DNA of 32,593 nt from a virus (IMGVR_UViG_3300013006_000083:1-32593); one strand, 5' to 3'. Shown: positions 23,872-29,786, counted from the first letter of the stretch. The notes: a model not told the origin generated them from the letters alone. Made by a program: numbers and translations.

Positions 23872-23894
23872 GCCCCCGTGGATTAGACGGGGGC
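23872..23894. terminator. Hairpin after polymerase, T run only on the minus strand
   Basis: GCCCCCGT (23872-23879), 7-base loop, ACGGGGGC (23887-23894). On the plus strand there is no T run; the A run 23866-23871 would give a U run only for minus-strand RNA. It may therefore attenuate or process plus transcripts, or stop antisense transcription. Confidence 0.55.
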
Positions 23895-23920
23895 TAACTC
23901 AACTTCAAGGAGAGAACAAC

Positions 23921-26203
23921 ATGATCGAGTTTATAGCATCTTTGGCCCCAGAGGGTGAAACAGCGCTGATAGTCAGGCAAAAACCTAAATTAAAAGACGG
24001 AGCGTTGGATTTTCACGCCGATGGGGCCGTCAAGGCCACTTGGCCGGCGTTCTTGCCCAGCCACAGAACCAAGGCCGGCGAGTCGTGGTACGGCAACACC
24101 GCCAGCTTTATCGTGGAGCGTTTCAAGGACGGCCATGTCAGCGCCAGCGCAGCGAACTGCGAGTACATCTTGGTGATGATGCTGGACGACATAGGCACCA
24201 AGAGCAAGACCCCGCCCCTGCCGCCGACATGGATCATGGAGACATCAGCCGGCTCGTTCCAGTGGGGCTACGCCTTCAACGAGCAGCCCACCAAAGGCGA
24301 GTTCAGCGCGGCCATCAAGGCCATCGCAGACGCTGGCTACACAGACCCTGGCGCCATCAATGCCGTTCGCAACTTCCGTCTGCCTGGCTCAGTCAACCTG
24401 AAGCCTGGGCGTGATAACTTTGAAGCCCGTCTGGTTGAGTTCCACCCAGAGCGTGACTACAGTCTGCCCGAGATATGCGCCGCTCTGGGCGTGACGCCAG
24501 CGGCTGCTGACAGCCTGACCCTGCGCCCCATTCGCATCAGTGACGATGGCGCAGATGATGTGCTGGCGTGGCTGTCAGCGCAGGGGCTGCTGCTGTCCAA
24601 ACCGAACCAAGAGGGCTGGGCCGGCGTAATCTGCCCCAACAGTGAGCAGCACAGCGATGGAAACCCCGAGGGGCGCTACATGCCCGCCAATCGGGCGTAC
24701 TGCTGCCTTCACGGCCACTGCGTTGATCTGGATTCTCGCACCTTCTTAGATTGGGTGGCCGAAAATGGTGGCCCCAAGCACACGCCTGGGCTGCGTGAAG
24801 AACTGTTTACGGCCGCAATGGAGGGCGCGCTTGCCAAGCTGACGCCGAACGATGTCTTTACAGACGCCGCTGCCGAGCGTATCGCCGAGGTCGAGCGCAA
24901 GGAATTAGGCCGCATTGAAAAGGCCGACTGGTACGAGCGCTTCGCCTACATTCAGGACGATGAGTCGTATTTCGACATGCAAGACCGCCGCGAAGTCTCC
25001 CGTCAGACCTTCAATGCCCTGTTCAGGCATATTTCGTGCAAGTCGATCCACACCGGACGCAAGATCGAAGCGTCTATCTGCTACGACGAGAACCGCCAAG
25101 CCAAGGGCGCCAAGGCGCTGGTTGGCATCACCTACGCCGCCGGCGAGTCGGTGTTGGTTACCCGAGACGGCGACATCTACGGCAACCGCTGGCGCGATGC
25201 GCGGCCAGCAACCGCAGCCGGCGATGTCACCCCTTGGCTTGAGCACTGCCGCGCTTTGGTGCCCGAGGCCAAAGAGTTAGAGCACATCCTGGATGTGATG
25301 GCGTTCAAGTTGCAGCACCCCGAGATCAAAGTCAATCACGCGATTTTGCACGGCGGCGATCAAGGCAGCGGCAAGGACACCATGTGGGCGCCGTTCATCT
25401 GGTCGGTCTGTGGAGCGCACCTCAAGAACAGGGGCTTGCTGGACAATGACACCATGAGCAGCCAGTTTGGCTACGCCTTGGAGTCTGAGATTCTGATTCT
25501 GAACGAGTTGAAAGAACCAGACGCCAAGGAGCGCCGCGCACTGGCTAACCGCTTGAAGCCTATCATCGCAGCGCCGCCCGAGATGCTCACGATCAACCGT
25601 AAGGGTTTACACCCATACGCGATGGCAAACCGCGTTTTTGTGCTGGCGTTCTCCAATGACCCCGTGCCCATCAGTTTGGACAGTCAGGACAGGCGCTGGT
25701 TTTGCGTGTGGTCGCATGCCCCCAGAATGACACCAGACGCTGCCGCCAAGATGTGGGCTTGGTACAAGGCCGGTGGCTTTGCAGCAATCGGGGCATGGCT
25801 TGCTGCGCGTGATGTATCGGCGTTTAATCCTGGTGCAGCGCCAATGATGACCGAGTTCAAATTGAACCTTGTCGAGCATGGCTTGAGCATCGCAGAATCG
25901 TATCTAGTCGAGGCCATGCGCTTGAAAGTAGGCGAGTTCAGCAAAGGCGTTATCGGTAGCCCCTTTCACGCTGTCTGCGACCGACTGGCAGGGTCAGCAC
26001 CAGCAGGCGTTAAAGTGCCGCAGCAGGCGCTGTTGCATGCGTTCAAAGAGGCCGGATGGGTTGACCTTGGCCGCGTAGCGTCTTCAGACTATCCAAGCAA
26101 GAAACACCTGTACTGTGCGCCTGACATGGCCGGCGGCAATAAGTCCAATTTACGCCGGCTTGTTGAGGATGCGCCGCCGGCTGGCTTAGTTAGGGTCAAG
26201 TAA
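23921..26203 (+). CDS. Primase-helicase, RepB-primase/DUF5906-like
   Basis: The 760 residue protein has a strong AAGGAGAG site. The N-terminal part has the RepB-like primase pattern: YILVMMLDDIGTKS and later FRLPGSVNLKPG. A zinc-binding cluster follows near residues 237-267 (CPNSEQH, YCCLHGHC). The C-terminal ATPase has Walker A GGDQGSGKDT (near 478), Walker B EILILNELKE and a LAFSND sensor-like element, as in phage and virus superfamily 3-type helicases. It probably primes and unwinds DNA for the adjacent family A polymerase. Confidence 0.85.
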   Translation: MIEFIASLAPEGETALIVRQKPKLKDGALDFHADGAVKATWPAFLPSHRTKAGESWYGNTASFIVERFKDGHVSASAANCEYILVMMLDDIGTKSKTPPLPPTWIMETSAGSFQWGYAFNEQPTKGEFSAAIKAIADAGYTDPGAINAVRNFRLPGSVNLKPGRDNFEARLVEFHPERDYSLPEICAALGVTPAAADSLTLRPIRISDDGADDVLAWLSAQGLLLSKPNQEGWAGVICPNSEQHSDGNPEGRYMPANRAYCCLHGHCVDLDSRTFLDWVAENGGPKHTPGLREELFTAAMEGALAKLTPNDVFTDAAAERIAEVERKELGRIEKADWYERFAYIQDDESYFDMQDRREVSRQTFNALFRHISCKSIHTGRKIEASICYDENRQAKGAKALVGITYAAGESVLVTRDGDIYGNRWRDARPATAAGDVTPWLEHCRALVPEAKELEHILDVMAFKLQHPEIKVNHAILHGGDQGSGKDTMWAPFIWSVCGAHLKNRGLLDNDTMSSQFGYALESEILILNELKEPDAKERRALANRLKPIIAAPPEMLTINRKGLHPYAMANRVFVLAFSNDPVPISLDSQDRRWFCVWSHAPRMTPDAAAKMWAWYKAGGFAAIGAWLAARDVSAFNPGAAPMMTEFKLNLVEHGLSIAESYLVEAMRLKVGEFSKGVIGSPFHAVCDRLAGSAPAGVKVPQQALLHAFKEAGWVDLGRVASSDYPSKKHLYCAPDMAGGNKSNLRRLVEDAPPAGLVRVK

Positions 26204-26204
26204 A

Positions 26205-26224
26205 AAAGCCCCGTGAGGGGCTTT
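26205..26224. terminator. Bidirectional terminator between convergent operons
   Basis: AAAGCCCC (26205-26212), loop GTGA (GNRA-type on the plus strand), GGGGCTTT (26217-26224). On the minus strand the stem is followed by a run of T, so it ends the small-gene operon; on the plus strand it ends the primase-helicase transcript less strongly. Confidence 0.85.
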
Positions 26225-26282
26225 ATAGTTTGAGAATGATGGCGAGTAGTGCGGCAGCCAAGACCGCCAGCGCTACGGCCAT
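26223..26282 (-). CDS. Possible 19-residue hydrophobic peptide
   Basis: The ORF reads MAVALAVLAAALLAIILKL. It starts 7 bases before the upstream gene's stop ends, in a different frame, and its stop codon lies in the terminator stem. The sequence is a near ideal short membrane helix with one Lys near the C-terminus. A random ORF of this size is not rare, so this is low confidence, but placement and composition fit a translated membrane microprotein. Confidence 0.35.
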   Translation of the reverse strand: MAVALAVLAAALLAIILKL

Positions 26283-26476
26283 CGGGCGCGTTCCTCAAGT
26301 TCTTGCACAACCGCAGGGTCAATTATGGCCGTGACGTTCACCCCGTCCAGCCATGCGCCGGTGAGCGTGTAGATGTCAGGCCAGCCCGGATCGTCCAGCG
26401 TCTGCGGCTCGCCAGCTTCAAATTCAAATTCGCATTCGAGGGTCAGCCCTCGCACGACATATGGCACGCCTTTCAT
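26273..26476 (-). CDS. Small protein of the minus-strand early array, unknown
   Basis: The 67 residue acidic product (MKGVPYVVRGLTLECEFEFE) has a beta-strand-rich first half, a GWPDIYTLTGAWLDGVNVTA section and an acidic helix at the end (VVQELEERARWP). The ATG overlaps the upstream stop as ATGA. I do not recognise the family beyond generic phage early proteins. Confidence 0.58.
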   Translation of the reverse strand: MKGVPYVVRGLTLECEFEFEAGEPQTLDDPGWPDIYTLTGAWLDGVNVTAIIDPAVVQELEERARWP

Positions 26477-26622
26477 ACGTCAACCCCTAAATTTTCCAGC
26501 AGCGAGCGCGCTTGTTCCACGCTTGCAATGCCCTCCTCAAGCTCGTTATTAGCTAGCTCGCAAAGAGCTACGTTCAATAATTGCAGAACTAGCCCGTATG
26601 AGGGTACGTGTAAATCAATCAT
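26473..26622 (-). CDS. 49-residue helical early protein, unknown
   Basis: The ORF (MIDLHVPSYGLVLQLLNVAL, then acidic ELANNELEEG and ASVEQARSLLENLGVDV) joins both neighbours through ATGA overlaps and uses a GAGGTA ribosome site inside the upstream gene. The tight packing on both sides supports it strongly despite its size. The N-terminal part is hydrophobic, the rest amphipathic. Confidence 0.62.
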   Translation of the reverse strand: MIDLHVPSYGLVLQLLNVALCELANNELEEGIASVEQARSLLENLGVDV

Positions 26623-26828
26623 GCTGTTACCTCCACAATCCGGTAATCGTCAGGGCTGTAATCGGTCAGATCGCCAGTTTTGACAAAATACGCAAGGTCT
26701 GCCAAGTAGCCCGCGAGTTCTTCCTGCGCGGCTTCGTAGGTGTCGAACGTCACCAAGGTGTCGCCGTCATCCGTCCAGACGTTTTCCCACCGGTTGAGGA
26801 AAGTTAGGGTTTGCACTTCGTAGGTCAT
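26619..26828 (-). CDS. Small acidic early protein, unknown
   Basis: The 69 residue protein starts MTYEVQTLTFLNRWENVWTD and is rich in Asp, Glu, Thr and Tyr. The pattern strand, FDTYEAAQEELAGYLADLAY helix, DDYRIVEVTA strand suggests a small alpha/beta fold of the type often found in phage early genes. It begins in an ATGA overlap and ends in the recurring EVTA junction. An acidic DNA-mimic or inhibitor role is possible but not shown. Confidence 0.62.
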   Translation of the reverse strand: MTYEVQTLTFLNRWENVWTDDGDTLVTFDTYEAAQEELAGYLADLAYFVKTGDLTDYSPDDYRIVEVTA

Positions 26829-27106
26829 GCTTCTACCTCGTAAGCATCAAAGCCTTGCGGCTCGCTGACATGCTCAGTCAAGGGTTGCCAGTCCCAAGCG
26901 CCGATTTTTAGGTTGTCGTTCGCTACTTGGTAAGAGTTGACATAATCGGCGGTGCTCATACGGTCGCCGCTTTTGGGGAATAGGCGCTTTTCGCCGCCTT
27001 TGCTTTTGACCGGCCTATGCTTGCCGGTGCACTTGGCATGGTCTGCAAAAATAGTCGAAGTGTCGCGCAGTTTGTAAGTAGTGCGCCCGATTTTGATTGT
27101 GTTCAT
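26825..27106 (-). CDS. Small early protein, unknown
   Basis: The 93 residue protein (MNTIKIGRTTYKLRDTSTIF) has a basic centre (CTGKHRPVKSKGGEKRLFPK) and an aromatic, acidic end (WDWQPLTEHVSEPQGFDAY). Both ends are ATGA overlaps. The lone Cys and scattered His do not form a zinc motif. No family is recognised. Confidence 0.6.
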   Translation of the reverse strand: MNTIKIGRTTYKLRDTSTIFADHAKCTGKHRPVKSKGGEKRLFPKSGDRMSTADYVNSYQVANDNLKIGAWDWQPLTEHVSEPQGFDAYEVEA

Positions 27107-27318
27107 GCTGTTACTCTTTCAAAATGTGATTTAGTACTGTTGATAAATTCGGCGACATGTTCCAACGGGAAACTTTCGGCGGCTTCCCAGACTGAAATGC
27201 TCTCCGCGCGCCATGTGTTCTCAGGGTCTTGCAAAATAGCGATGACTTCCGCATAAGTGAGGTTGTCAGGATATTCCGTGAGCCATTGGTCAAGTGCAAA
27301 ATGTTCTGCTGTTTTCAT
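27103..27318 (-). CDS. Small early protein, unknown
   Basis: The 71 residue protein (MKTAEHFALDQWLTEYPDNL) contains a helical pattern LTYAEVIAILQDPENTWRAE and FPLEHVAEFINSTKSHFERV. AAAGGGGAC precedes the ATG. It may be a small helix bundle that binds a host protein. It ends in the VTA junction and overlaps the next gene. Confidence 0.62.
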   Translation of the reverse strand: MKTAEHFALDQWLTEYPDNLTYAEVIAILQDPENTWRAESISVWEAAESFPLEHVAEFINSTKSHFERVTA

Positions 27319-27328
27319 GGTGTCCCCT

Positions 27329-27493
27329 TTATAAAACGCGTTGCCAAACTGAAATAACCCGCTGATTTTCCGCTAGATCGTCAAATGCGTAGGCTTGCGC
27401 CTCGCTTGAACTAAGCGCGTTGTACTCTACAAAGTCCCGCGCAATGTCGCCGTTTTCGTGTTCGGTTTCAATGGTTGCAATGTATTCGTTCAT
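27329..27493 (-). CDS. Small acidic early protein, unknown
   Basis: The start at 27493 is preferred over an in-frame ATG at 27520 because AAGGAC lies 9 bases before it. The 54 residues (MNEYIATIETEHENGDIARD, then SSSEAQAYAFDDLAENQRVI) have a strand-helix-strand pattern and a net negative charge. Similar short acidic proteins appear in phage early arrays; the target is unknown. Confidence 0.6.
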   Translation of the reverse strand: MNEYIATIETEHENGDIARDFVEYNALSSSEAQAYAFDDLAENQRVISVWQRVL

Positions 27494-27504
27494 GGTGTTA
27501 GTCC

Positions 27505-27828
27505 TTAAAATGATGAGCAATAAATAAAGCAGGTCGCAGTCTCACCGACAATGGTTGTATGGTTGTCGAGGTAATCGCGCACCATTTCTCTGTGCACAAT
27601 TTCGTCGTCGTTTTCGGATAACTCAATTCCGTAGGCTTTAGCGATGTCCTCAAAGCTATCTTCGCTGTAGTCGCAACAAAGCGCGATGACATCCAATTCA
27701 TACCCGCCGCCGTCGAAGTCCTCTAAGTAGTCAAATAGAGCGCCTAAGCCCTCATAACTGAACTGGTCAGCGCGGCCATGTGCGCGGAAGGCATCGCGGA
27801 AGTCTGAAACATTGATTGTCTGAATCAT
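27505..27828 (-). CDS. Conserved phage or plasmid early protein, unknown
   Basis: The 107 residue protein contains FRDAFRAHGRADQFSYEGLG, ALFDYLEDFD, ELDVIALCCDYSE and FEDIAKAYGIEL. This order of motifs recurs in many phages and plasmids of Gram-negative bacteria, where the function has not been established as far as I know. GGAG lies upstream of the ATG. High acidity and the wide spread suggest interference with a host process, which is inference. Confidence 0.72.
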   Translation of the reverse strand: MIQTINVSDFRDAFRAHGRADQFSYEGLGALFDYLEDFDGGGYELDVIALCCDYSEDSFEDIAKAYGIELSENDDEIVHREMVRDYLDNHTTIVGETATCFIYCSSF

Positions 27829-27846
27829 AATTTACTCCATTGTTAT

Positions 27847-27887
27847 CGGGACAATTTCCCGCCTATGCGCCCGACATGGGGCGCATA
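27847..27887. other. Two adjacent intergenic hairpins
   Basis: Hairpin 1: CGGGA (27847-27851) and TCCCG (27857-27861). Hairpin 2: TATGCGCCC (27864-27872) and GGGCGCATA (27879-27887), nine perfect pairs. They fill the one larger gap in the lower array (27829-27898). There are no T runs, so processing sites or regulatory RNA elements are likelier than terminators. Confidence 0.55.
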
Positions 27888-27898
27888 AGCTGGCATTG

Positions 27899-28087
27899 TC
27901 AGGCTTTGATTGTCTCCACCAGATCGACAGCGCCGCCCGCGTAGCGCAGAACCTCGATAGTGTGGTATCCGTCAGCAAGTAGGTTATGCGCCCAAACTTG
28001 CGCTTTTAATAGCGTAGCGAATTGATACTTAAGTGACGGGAACCCGTCAGCGTAGCATTTCAGGGAATAGTAGGGTTTCATAGTCAT
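27899..28087 (-). CDS. Small early protein, unknown
   Basis: The 62 residue protein starts MTMKPYYSLKCYADGFPSLK; the outer ATG overlaps the upstream stop as ATGA, while the inner Met at 28081 has better spacing from GGTGA. A QVWAHNLLADGYHTIEVLRY section and VDLVETIKA end suggest alpha/beta structure. Function unknown. Confidence 0.6.
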   Translation of the reverse strand: MTMKPYYSLKCYADGFPSLKYQFATLLKAQVWAHNLLADGYHTIEVLRYAGGAVDLVETIKA

Positions 28088-28224
28088 TTCACCAGTACAT
28101 CAAAATACGCGAGCAGCAGCACTACGCCGCCGCCTATGAGCAGCAGCGCGCCTAGTGCACTGAATAGCGCGCCGATTAGTTCGCGCAAAGCCGGCGCGCG
28201 GCGGGTGAAAATATTGCGGTTCAT
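28084..28224 (-). CDS. 46-residue single-pass membrane protein
   Basis: The ORF has a basic N-terminus (MNRNIFTRRAPALRELIG) followed by a hydrophobic helix (ALFSALGALLLIGGGVVLLL) and a short acidic end (AYFDVLVK). It uses a GAGGTGACAGC ribosome site and ATGA overlaps at both ends. The positive N-terminus predicts that it is cytoplasmic. It could be an inner-membrane effector such as a superinfection or toxin-like factor; unproven. Confidence 0.62.
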   Translation of the reverse strand: MNRNIFTRRAPALRELIGALFSALGALLLIGGGVVLLLAYFDVLVK

Positions 28225-28391
28225 GCTGTCACCTCTATGCTTTGCAGTTCCCAGTTCGCGTCACCCTCGCCCCAGCTACCGTCAGAGGCTAGCTCGCCCC
28301 ATGCGAGCGCCTCCGCTTCTTCTAGGCTTTCCGCTTCGATGTTCATGTTTACATAGCTTGTGCGCTTGAGTTCTACTTGATAACTTTGCAT
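28221..28391 (-). CDS. Small acidic early protein, first gene after promoter
   Basis: The 56 residue protein (MQSYQVELKRTSYVNMNIEA, ESLEEAEALAWGELASDGSW) ends QSIEVTA. It matches the layout of a short family in phages: a beta hairpin and the EEAEALA helix. An AAAGGGGC site precedes the ATG. It is the first gene downstream of the promoter at 28424-28452 and so probably among the earliest expressed. Confidence 0.65.
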   Translation of the reverse strand: MQSYQVELKRTSYVNMNIEAESLEEAEALAWGELASDGSWGEGDANWELQSIEVTA

Positions 28392-28423
28392 GGTGTTGCC
28401 CCTTTGAGTTGATTGATAGCTTT

Positions 28424-28452
28424 ACTGTAAAGAATTCTTTTGCATGTGTCAA
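28424..28452 (-). promoter_or_regulatory. Sigma70-like promoter for the lower minus-strand array
   Basis: On the minus strand TTGACA (28452-28447) is a perfect -35, followed after 17 bases by TACAGT (28429-28424), a 4 of 6 match to TATAAT. Transcription would start near 28417 and read the gene at 28391 and onward to the terminator at 26205. Confidence 0.8.
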
Positions 28453-28471
28453 CACCTATTTTCTAGGTGTT
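28451..28471. promoter_or_regulatory. Operator-like palindrome overlapping the -35 box
   Basis: AACACCTA (28451-28458), 5-base centre, TAGGTGTT (28464-28471), eight perfect pairs. It shares two bases with the -35 element, so a bound protein would block RNA polymerase. It may also form a hairpin in transcripts from upstream and end the preceding operon in part. The right arm contains the stop codon of the gene at 28471-28695. Confidence 0.65.
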
Positions 28472-28695
28472 TACCCTTGCATCGCCGCATGGTTAGCGGC
28501 GCGGTTTTCGTTTGTAAATTTAACGGCGGAAATGACCCGCACGCCGCGCGTATCAGTGACGGCGCGGGCGTGGCGAAAATCGGCGGCTAACGCATCGGCG
28601 GCGGGCTTTGTTTGCGCGCCTTGAACCGTGAACCAACCCGCCACGCCCATATACGCATTGTTGGTTTGTATCTGAATAAGATATTTTGCTTTCAT
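28471..28695 (-). CDS. Small basic early protein, unknown
   Basis: The 74 residue product (MKAKYLIQIQTNNAYMGVAG) has WFTVQGAQTKPAADALAADF and RGVRVISAVKFTNENRAA, an alpha/beta pattern with a central helix. GGAG lies 9 bases upstream of the ATG. Its end runs into the operator palindrome. It is transcribed from the upstream promoter at 29228-29255. No family is recognised. Confidence 0.6.
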   Translation of the reverse strand: MKAKYLIQIQTNNAYMGVAGWFTVQGAQTKPAADALAADFRHARAVTDTRGVRVISAVKFTNENRAANHAAMQG

Positions 28696-28716
28696 TTTTT
28701 AAGGCTCCGTTGTAAG

Positions 28717-29004
28717 TTAAGCTGCAATGTAGTTAGTGCAACGCTCGCGGCGGCGCGAATCGTAGCCCGCCGGTTTACGTTGACCGCGCCATAACATAGC
28801 GTCAATGGAAAAGCCCTTACCGGCTTCAAATTCGCGTGTTTTGATAAGTTCCTCGCGTAGCTCCATAACGCGCTTACCTACGTTTTCTAGTGTTCCCTCG
28901 AATTCCTCGCGGTGTACAGTAGCCATTGGATAAGTAGTGACGAAGCCCTCCATTGCCCCGCGCTCTGACGGCGAAGCGTGGATAGTGAATTTATATGCTT
29001 TCAT
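28717..29004 (-). CDS. Small early protein, unknown
   Basis: The 95 residue protein begins MKAYKFTIHASPSERGAMEG and has a strong charged helix (ENVGKRVMELREELIKTREF) plus a basic end (RGQRKPAGYDSRRRERCTNY). The start overlaps the upstream stop as ATGA. The basic C-terminus could contact nucleic acid. Function unknown. Confidence 0.6.
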   Translation of the reverse strand: MKAYKFTIHASPSERGAMEGFVTTYPMATVHREEFEGTLENVGKRVMELREELIKTREFEAGKGFSIDAMLWRGQRKPAGYDSRRRERCTNYIAA

Positions 29005-29198
29005 GCTGTCACCCCCTCAATGGCTGGCATGTCAGTACAAATACACACGATGCGTTTGAAACGTGGCGCGCCTGGTAATGTGACGGCGGTCACGTTGCGC
29101 CCTGTGTGCGTGTAGCTTTCCACGCGCATCGGCGCGCCGTGTACTTGAATAATTTGCCCGATTTTGTATGCGGCCTTTGGAATGAATGCGAATGCCAT
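29001..29198 (-). CDS. Small early protein, first gene of the upper array
   Basis: The start at 29198 has a good AAAGGAG site 6 bases before; a longer in-frame version from 29255 would begin in the promoter. The 65 residue protein (MAFAFIPKAAYKIGQIIQVH, GAPMRVESYTHTGRNVTAVT) looks like a small beta-barrel, SH3-like, with a Cys pair (IVCICTD). It is the first gene behind the promoter at 29228-29255. Confidence 0.65.
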   Translation of the reverse strand: MAFAFIPKAAYKIGQIIQVHGAPMRVESYTHTGRNVTAVTLPGAPRFKRIVCICTDMPAIEGVTA

Positions 29199-29227
29199 GC
29201 TAGCTCCTTTGGGTTGTTGATGTATGT

Positions 29228-29255
29228 AGTGTAAGGGAATTATTTGCAATGTCAA
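29228..29255 (-). promoter_or_regulatory. Sigma70-like promoter for the upper minus-strand array
   Basis: On the minus strand TTGACA (29255-29250), 16 bases, TACACT (29233-29228). The perfect -35 and a 4 of 6 -10 predict transcription starting near 29221, 23 bases before the first start codon. Confidence 0.78.
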
Positions 29256-29266
29256 GGGCTAAATGC

Positions 29267-29281
29267 TAGGGACTTTCCCTA
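29267..29281. promoter_or_regulatory. Short palindrome upstream of the promoter
   Basis: TAGGGA (29267-29272), CTT, TCCCTA (29276-29281). It lies about 45 to 60 bases upstream of the predicted start, where activators or repressors bind. Confidence 0.45.
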
Positions 29282-29303
29282 TGTAAACTTATCTTTTACA
29301 GTG

Positions 29304-29669
29304 TTTAGGTCATTTGTGCCAAAAGTTAAGCCGTGATTTAGGCGGTTTTGGCCTATGCGTGCCTCGAATGAAATGCTAGGGTTTTGGGTCTTTTGGGTCA
29401 TTAGATATATAAACTGATGTTAAATATAGTGTATACAATACTGTATACGGTAACTGTATACAATGTTATAAGCTAGCGACTGCGTTAGGTCAACCTAAAT
29501 GACCCATAACCCGCCGCGCCGATAAGCCCCGCGCAAAATGGCTTTGTGTCTTTTGGGTCAATGCTTTGCACATGGCCTAAATGACCCAAAGGCCAAAGGC
29601 CGCGCGCGCATGCTATCGGCTCGCATGTTGCAATGTGTTGACTTGTTTAGGTCAACCTAAATGACCCAT
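29304..29669. repeat. Array of TTTRGGTCA / CCTAAATGACCCA repeats
   Basis: CCTAAATGACCCA occurs exactly at 29494, 29576 and 29656, spaced 82 and 80 bases apart. The first and third are part of a 23-base exact repeat (29485-29507 and 29647-29669) that opens with the palindrome TTAGGTCAACCTAA. TTTTGGGTCA in the other sense stands at 29391 and 29551, with related TTTAGGTCA at 29304 and TTTTGGGTC at 29382. Together with the AT-rich block between them this looks like a replication origin or a multi-site operator. This is the main content of the gene-free stretch. Confidence 0.82.
29401..29470. other. AT-rich segment with three GTATAC sites
   Basis: GTATAC occurs at 29431, 29443 and 29456, spaced 12 and 13 bases, inside about 70 bases that are mainly A and T. 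It is flanked by the GGGTCA repeats. It may be a DNA unwinding element or a cluster of protein sites; TATACAAT-like runs could also act as -10 boxes. Confidence 0.6.
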
Positions 29670-29693
29670 GCCCACACGTTGCCGGATAAGTTA

Positions 29694-29786
29694 GTCAGCA
29701 CTCACTCACCAGGTTGTAAGTGAGTGCTAACTGGGGCGGTGCATGTGAGTAAGTGCTTACATACCAGGCTGTAAGTAAGTGCTTAC
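29694..29786. repeat. Four 16-base repeats GTRAGTRAGTGCTNAC before terS
   Basis: One inverted copy (29694-29709) and three direct copies (29716-29731, 29745-29760, 29771-29786). The first two form a long hairpin (AGCACTCACT and AGTGAGTGCT). CCAGGYTGTAAGT precedes the second and fourth, so a unit of about 23 bases is duplicated 55 bases apart. Position about 120-210 bases before the terminase small subunit gene fits a cos/pac recognition site; an operator is the alternative. Confidence 0.75.

Noticed and set aside
29485-29786. CRISPR array
   Set aside because: Repeat units are 13-23 bases in mixed orientation with no regular spacer size and no cas genes nearby.
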